From Neopestalotiopsis rosae (lineage: Eukaryota > Ascomycota > Sordariomycetes > Amphisphaeriales > Sporocadaceae), in NCBI GenBank assembly GCA_023078685.1, contig JALGAS010000007.1, positions 3,038,001-3,102,000 of the forward strand: a stretch of 64,000 bases of DNA. Reading direction: 5' to 3'. How positions within the stretch are numbered: the stretch's first letter is position 1; each line of letters begins with the position of its first letter. Shown here piece by piece: positions 58,901 to 64,000 of the stretch. The notes below the pieces were generated by a model that searched no databases, was not told the origin of the DNA, and saw only the letters and a list, made by a program, of their open reading frames with translations. The position numbers were made by a program, and so were the translations under genes.

Positions 58901-61900
58901 GACTTGAAGACAGCAGCTTTTCGGCATGGGTAGGAGAAAGCTTACAGGCCAGCATACCAGACGTATCAGGGAGGCAATACTCGGTCATCATCTTGGCCCG
59001 CGAAGCTACAATCCGCAGAGTGTCCTCCAATGTCAGCACTTCCGCGACGCAGAGTGCAGCGTATTCGCCGAGGCTATAACAGATGGAAATGTCAGCAGGC
59101 CAGAATTCAGATGGGACTGTGCAAGGGAAAACAGCATACCTATGGCCCATGACGTATTTAGGCGTTACGCCCCAGGACATGGACATCTTGGCGAGGGCGT
59201 ATTCCAGCGCGACGCACGCACATTGTGAGGCGATAATGTGGTCGTTCCCGACGAGGGGCTGAGTCGATTCAGAGCCACGAGAAAAGATGCTCAGAATGCT
59301 CGGATGCCCTAGTCCTTGCAAAATACCGTCGCATTTTTGAATGGTGTCTTTGAAGATGGAGCTTGTCTGCATCAGCTCTTCTCCCATGCCATCATACAAC
59401 CCGCCCTGACCTGAAAAGACAAAGATGCTGGCCGAGACATGTTGGGCGGTAGTCGGGTTGGCAGCGACTTGACAGTGCTCCAACTTGGACGACAGGTCTT
59501 CGACCGAGGTGCACACCAAGGAGACGCGATGACCATAGATTTGCCGTCGTGCTGTTGCAGTATAGCAAATATCTTCGATTGTTACGCCTCCGTGTCGTTG
59601 TTGGGATTGATGAATGTAGTGATAGTGTCTCTCAATCGCCGACTCCAGGGCTTTTGGGGACTTTGCCGATAGCCTAAAGACATGCGCTGATCGCTTCTGG
59701 ATTTTGGGGCGGTTCCGCTGAGATTTTAGCGGCTCGTTCCACTCCTCCAGCAACAGAGAGGCGTTGGACCCAGCGGCCCCAAAATTGTTTAGCAGCGCCC
59801 GTCGCGGGGTCTTTAGCGAGTGTTTCCAGGCTACAGTTTGCCTGGGAATCACAAATCCAGAAGACTCAATGTCTGCAAATCCTGGATTGATATTCATGAA
59901 CCCAGCTTGTAACGGGACTTCCTTCTTTTGAAGCATAAGCAGCAGTTTCGCTAAACCCGCCGCTCCAGATGCAGCTTCACAATGACCAATATTGCCCTTG
60001 ATGGAACTAATCACGAGGGGGTTAGCCTTGGAGTGGTGAGGCCCAAAGACAGTCTTGAGACTATCAATCTCGCGTGCATCGCCAGCCTATCATTCGCGAT
60101 ACAAGTCAGCATGAAAGCAATGAAATGCCTTAGCAAAGATAGATACATACCTGGGTCCCAGTTCCGTGGGCTTCCACTACACCCACAGATCCAGGGTCAA
60201 CATTGGTCTGTCGCAAGAGTCGCTGGAACAGATCGATTTGCGTGGCGCTGTGAGGGTGTGTAATGGAGTGCGCATTGCCGCTCTGATTGGTCATGACATT
60301 TCGAATGACCCCATGTATACGATCGTTTTCGGCAACGGCGTCTGACAACCGCTTGAGCACAAAGAGGACGCAGCCTTCAGCTCGGCAGTACCCGTCGGCG
60401 CCCGCATCGAACGGCTTGCAACCGCCTGTAGGGCTGAGGAAATGGCCACGTGCCAGTCCAAGGTACATCTGATCAAATGTCAGTACTATTCCCACCCTGT
60501 GAGGCATCCAATAGAGGAACTTACATCTGGACTTGAGATCACGTTGACACCGCCAGCGATGGCCGATGTGCAGTCTCCAGCCTGCAGAGCACGGCACGCC
60601 TGATATACTGACACCATGGACGAGGAACAGGCCGTGTCTGTTACTATGGAGGGCCCGCTGAGTCTGTAATAGTAAGATATGCGGCCACTGTGGAATGCTC
60701 TAAGCGTCCCCGGAGAGTAAAAGACGTCGATATCGTCGCGAAGATTGTCCGTATAGTCTCCCGTGGCGAGACCAACATAGCATCCGGTAGACTCTCTTTG
60801 GAAAGATGGAGAAGAATCTGCGACGTAGCCAGCATCTTCAAAAGCCTCTTGTGCCGCATGAAGAAGGATTCGCTGTTGTGGGTCCATGGACTTTGCCTCG
60901 CGGGGTGAGATATTGAAGAAGCCATTGTCAAAGCTGCATCATATTTCAGTCAGTGCCTGATTTTGAATAGCGCAATAGACTAAGCGAGAGGTTGACGCAT
61001 ATATAGGTAGATGGCTTACGAGAAAGGATCATCCAAGAATGCGCCATGCCTTGCAGGCATTGATCGTGGCTTGCCTGAGTCTTCCGAGTAGTATTCGGAA
61101 ACTTTGAACCTGGCATCTGGAATTTCGGAAACGGCAGACAATCCTTGGGAAAGTGTCGTCCAGAGTTGTTCCGTACCTTTTCCTTTTGGCAGATTGACAC
61201 TCATGCCAACAATAGCAATACTGTCCTTGTAATCTAGATGGGGCTGTGAACTCTTTCCAGCCTTGAAAGGGGACATGTCGAGTAGTTGAATTCTTGGGTC
61301 AAACGACTGATAATCAGGGAACAAAGCACCAGAGCTCGGCCCAAAAGACATGATCTTGATCGCTGAGGCTGGCTCTTCTGATAAAAGCTCATTGACGCTT
61401 GCTCCAATCTCCCGTGCTGTCTCAGACCAGTTTACCGGATGAACTAGTAGGTGACGGACTAGCCATTCGAGCAGCTCTGATGGACTGGTCCCAGAGGCCT
61501 CCAAGAGACTGCCGTCCAACGTGGAACGAACTGGCTTTGTCGGTTCGGAACATGGACGTAGCGAAATAGACCGCCACTTCAAGTCTCGCAAAACTTGATC
61601 AACAACGTCTTCAAACTGGTCTCCTCCGTGGTACCATCCGTGGACATGCGCATAGGTCGTTATCAAATCCGGAACCGCCTGGGTTCTGAATGAGTCGAGC
61701 TCCGAGCTAGGTCCTGAAATAGACACGACATTCGCACTAGAGATGGCAGACACTTGCAGATGTCTGGATGTGTGTTGAGATGTCACTTCCGACTCTCGTG
61801 CATTGAAGTGCTGATCAAGCCTGTCTTCTATCTGGCTTGACGAAAGACCTCGGATCACAAGCGACCACGTCGCTTCCGTGTCGATAGTATCATCAGTCGG

Positions 61901-62428
61901 ATATTTCTCATTTGCCTCGATACCAAAGAGTAGAATGCGACAAGCGATCCAAAACGCAAGACAGAAGCCTTCCACTCCATCGGTAATGAGCTCGTCGAGT
62001 GTCCGAGATCGGGCAATAATAGTGGCAGGCAGCAATCCCGAAGAGAATCCTGCCGTTTCCCGTAATCTCTCGTAGAATTCCTCAAATTGTGTATCGGACT
62101 TTTGAATCTCGGCGAGATAGTGCAGCATCTGGCATAGGTAGATGGTAGTTGCCTGGATAATGGCGTGAGTATGGTACTTCTCTGCTGGCCTGAGTAGGTC
62201 ACGAGCAGACGAAAAGTCCTCGACGTCAATGGCCAGTCTCTCTCTGGAAGGCGCTTCCAAACACGCTATCTCTCGTAGAAAAGCTGCATGGCATCTGGAC
62301 AACAATATGCTGCCTGCACTCGCCGAACGAATATCTTTTTCCGCATTCTCAACGGCATGTGGTGAAAAGATGGCTGTTGACCCTTGGCCTCCGAACAACA
62401 AGACAGAGTATTCCCTTTGGGCAGACAT
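55953..62428 (-). CDS. Non-reducing polyketide synthase (SAT-KS-MAT-PT-ACP-TE)
   Basis: Makes an aromatic polyketide, likely primed with the product of the neighbouring reducing PKS. Seven exons (62428-61020, 60933-60525, 60468-60151, 60086-59140, 59073-56585, 56532-56075, 56015-55953) give exactly 2030 residues. [11 protein letters not shown] near 129 (Ser instead of the usual Cys in GxCxG) and VHGWYHGG with the His near 263. [13 protein letters not shown] near 570, [35 protein letters not shown]; the GHS|LGEY site is interrupted by a 66-bp in-frame intron near 1027. [16 protein letters not shown] (catalytic His near 1344) and Asp in [10 protein letters not shown]. One [11 protein letters not shown] near 1698. 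[12 protein letters not shown] with an intron inside, catalytic His in [10 protein letters not shown]. No methyltransferase or reductase domain, so release is by TE. Confidence 0.93.
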
Positions 62429-64000
62429 TGCCGCAAAAGGAGCTAACTCTGAATGAGTCTATCACCAGTCTACAATCCGAGTTGCTGCTATAATGATTGT
62501 GTGTAATATGTGGGGATGGTCTTCCTTCGCTCACAGCATAGATCGATCAAAGCGCGTCTAGGTGAACCGAGTAACAATGCAAGTAGAATAGAGATTGAGT
62601 ACAGCAAAGAGCAATACGACTAGCAAACTTAGTCCTTGATGGAAGATGAACCTGCTGGTATAGCTGTACACCTCTGTAGTCTATCAGTCACAACGACCCC
62701 AATCCCAAGACTATGGAGAAATTGACACCAAAGAGAGTCACCGGATTTTTCCTGGCACTGGTCCCAAATCAGCACTAAGTCCGAGTCTCTCGTTATTTTT
62801 GGTGGCTGATTATTGCCATGATGCCAATTGATTTCAAGATCTTCCAGCCTCCACCGTACCGGCCGCTCGCCGGATGATTTCTGGAAACCAGTCAATAATT
62901 ATTTGCATGTGGATATTCTTGTAAACGAAATTCTACCGTGCCATAGAGTCTGCAAGGGCTTTTCTGTTCTTGGCGGTGCTACAAAAAATCACCCGTCCCC
63001 CCACTGCCTCAATTCGGCCCACCCGATGGACTGGACAGGGCCCTGTAAGCCCTGCAGCGTCGTGCATTAGCGTAAGTACAAGGGACGGGTGGGCAGCAAA
63101 GTAGCTCAGGTATCCGGTACCATGACCCACGTCTGACAAAAGAGACATGGAGTAGCGGCCGCGTATGGAGTATACCAGTACTTTGACGATATTCCCACAC
63201 ACCCCATCGATTTTGTCCCTGAAGAGTGCATCCGCCATGGTTCCATGTCACGTAGCAGCCAGCAGCATAGAATACACTAGCGTGCATCAGCGACTCGTCT
63301 TAGTCGAATCCTTCCGCGGAATCTCCATACACCTATCGGATCGTACCGTAGACATACCAGGTCATGATAGACAGAGTCACTGGAAAAAAAACTCTCTAGT
63401 CGCCAGGACCATCTTCATTCGTGCCTCGGTTGACTTGATGACACTATCAGACCGGAGCACATGGCTGGCTGATCCTCGTGGCGATTTGTTCTCGACCCTC
63501 GATATGACCATGGACCCCAACGCCTAGCAAGAAGGGTCGTATCCGCCACGCCGGTAAGCTACCTCTGTTCGGTCCAGAAGATCCCGAGCTTGGTCTTAGG
63601 CTACGCCCTCGGAGAGTCTTGCGAGCACGACTGTGACAATGCTTACGTAGGACTCGCAATGTCTAGCAGGAGTAGAGCATTGCGGGTCGCATGACCACTG
63701 TACAGTCTCGAAATGGTGTTGTCAGTCCTACGGCAAGCAAAAAGCTCTTTCATCGCATATCATACGGTTCCTGCTTAGAAGCTTCAATGTTTCAGAGGAT
63801 CACTTTTGATGTACCGCTATGTGTCTCCGAGAACTAGGATCAACCTAAGCAAGACCGAGTCCACATGGCCGGGCGATTGGCAGGGTTAGTCTAGGGAATT
63901 CTCCTATTCATAGTATCGGCTAAGCATAGCCCAGTAGTCCAAGTCAAGTCATTGCATGAACTTGATCGTAGACGTCTTTACTTTGATAAACCGTTCTATC
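62429..64000. other. NR-PKS promoter region and right edge
   Basis: 1.57 kb upstream of the NR-PKS. Holds the second exact copy of the 19-bp motif (62849-62867) and a partial reverse-strand copy (AGCGGCCGCGTATGG, 63154-63168). No gene supported up to the window end. Confidence 0.5.
62849..62867 (+). promoter_or_regulatory. 19-bp motif upstream of NR-PKS
   Basis: CTCCACCGTACCGGCCGCT, identical to 52955-52973; 421 bp before the NR-PKS ATG. On the gene's own strand it reads in reverse orientation relative to the P450 copy's relation to its gene. Confidence 0.5.

Noticed and set aside
59074..59139. Reading the NR-PKS straight through the MAT active site
   Set aside because: The frame stays open, but it inserts 22 residues inside GHSLGEY; GT-AG splicing restores the motif exactly.
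1..64000. CRISPR arrays, insertion sequences or prokaryotic operon signals
   Set aside because: Intron-rich eukaryotic DNA; no regularly spaced repeats of that kind.

Overview
The window is nuclear DNA of a filamentous ascomycete (Pezizomycotina). Genes carry many short GT-AG introns of about 46-90 bp. The gene content is typical of such fungi: an AA9 lytic polysaccharide monooxygenase, a CFEM/PTH11-type receptor, a bZIP regulator, an NLR-like NACHT-ankyrin protein and a large iterative polyketide synthase cluster. A Sordariomycete, perhaps a hypocrealean, is my guess from gene style only. All spliced models below were built by hand from splice sites; for nearly all, the summed exon length is an exact multiple of three.

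Layout. (1) 1-12.7 kb, ordinary accessory genes: AA9 LPMO (+), CFEM-GPCR (+), alpha/beta hydrolase (-), bZIP factor (-), secreted beta-propeller/lactonase-like protein (+). (2) 13.0-23.7 kb, an array of one unrecognised gene family. Genes A and B plus a 5'-truncated relic point left; genes C, D, E and a broken copy F point right. All five fuller genes share a phase-1 intron at the same place and a near-identical promoter module: an inverted repeat TGGT-GGGGG-ACCA, then a TATA box, with the inverted repeat about 208-228 bp from the ATG. D and E contain the core domain twice. (3) 24.3-29.3 kb: a DUF2470-type membrane protein, an AT-rich scar with a 19-G run, and an alpha/beta hydrolase-NACHT-ankyrin protein. 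(4) 30.6-62.4 kb, a polyketide cluster: UDP-glycosyltransferase, highly reducing PKS ending in a carnitine-acyltransferase domain, ABCC exporter, cytochrome P450 and non-reducing PKS (SAT-KS-MAT-PT-ACP-TE).

How the cluster probably works (inference): the reducing PKS builds a C-methylated, reduced chain; this primes the non-reducing PKS, which makes and cyclises an aromatic ring and releases it through its TE; the P450 oxidises and the UGT glycosylates it; the ABCC pump exports the product. A glycosylated alkyl-resorcylate, resorcylic lactone or depside is plausible. The unusual point is that the reducing PKS has its own acyl-transfer release domain although a SAT-bearing partner PKS sits beside it. 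No pathway-specific regulator is visible in the cluster, but a perfect 19-bp motif lies upstream of both the P450 and the non-reducing PKS.

The best candidates for something undescribed are the orphan gene array with its shared inverted-repeat promoter box, and the two-PKS cluster with the carnitine-acyltransferase ending.
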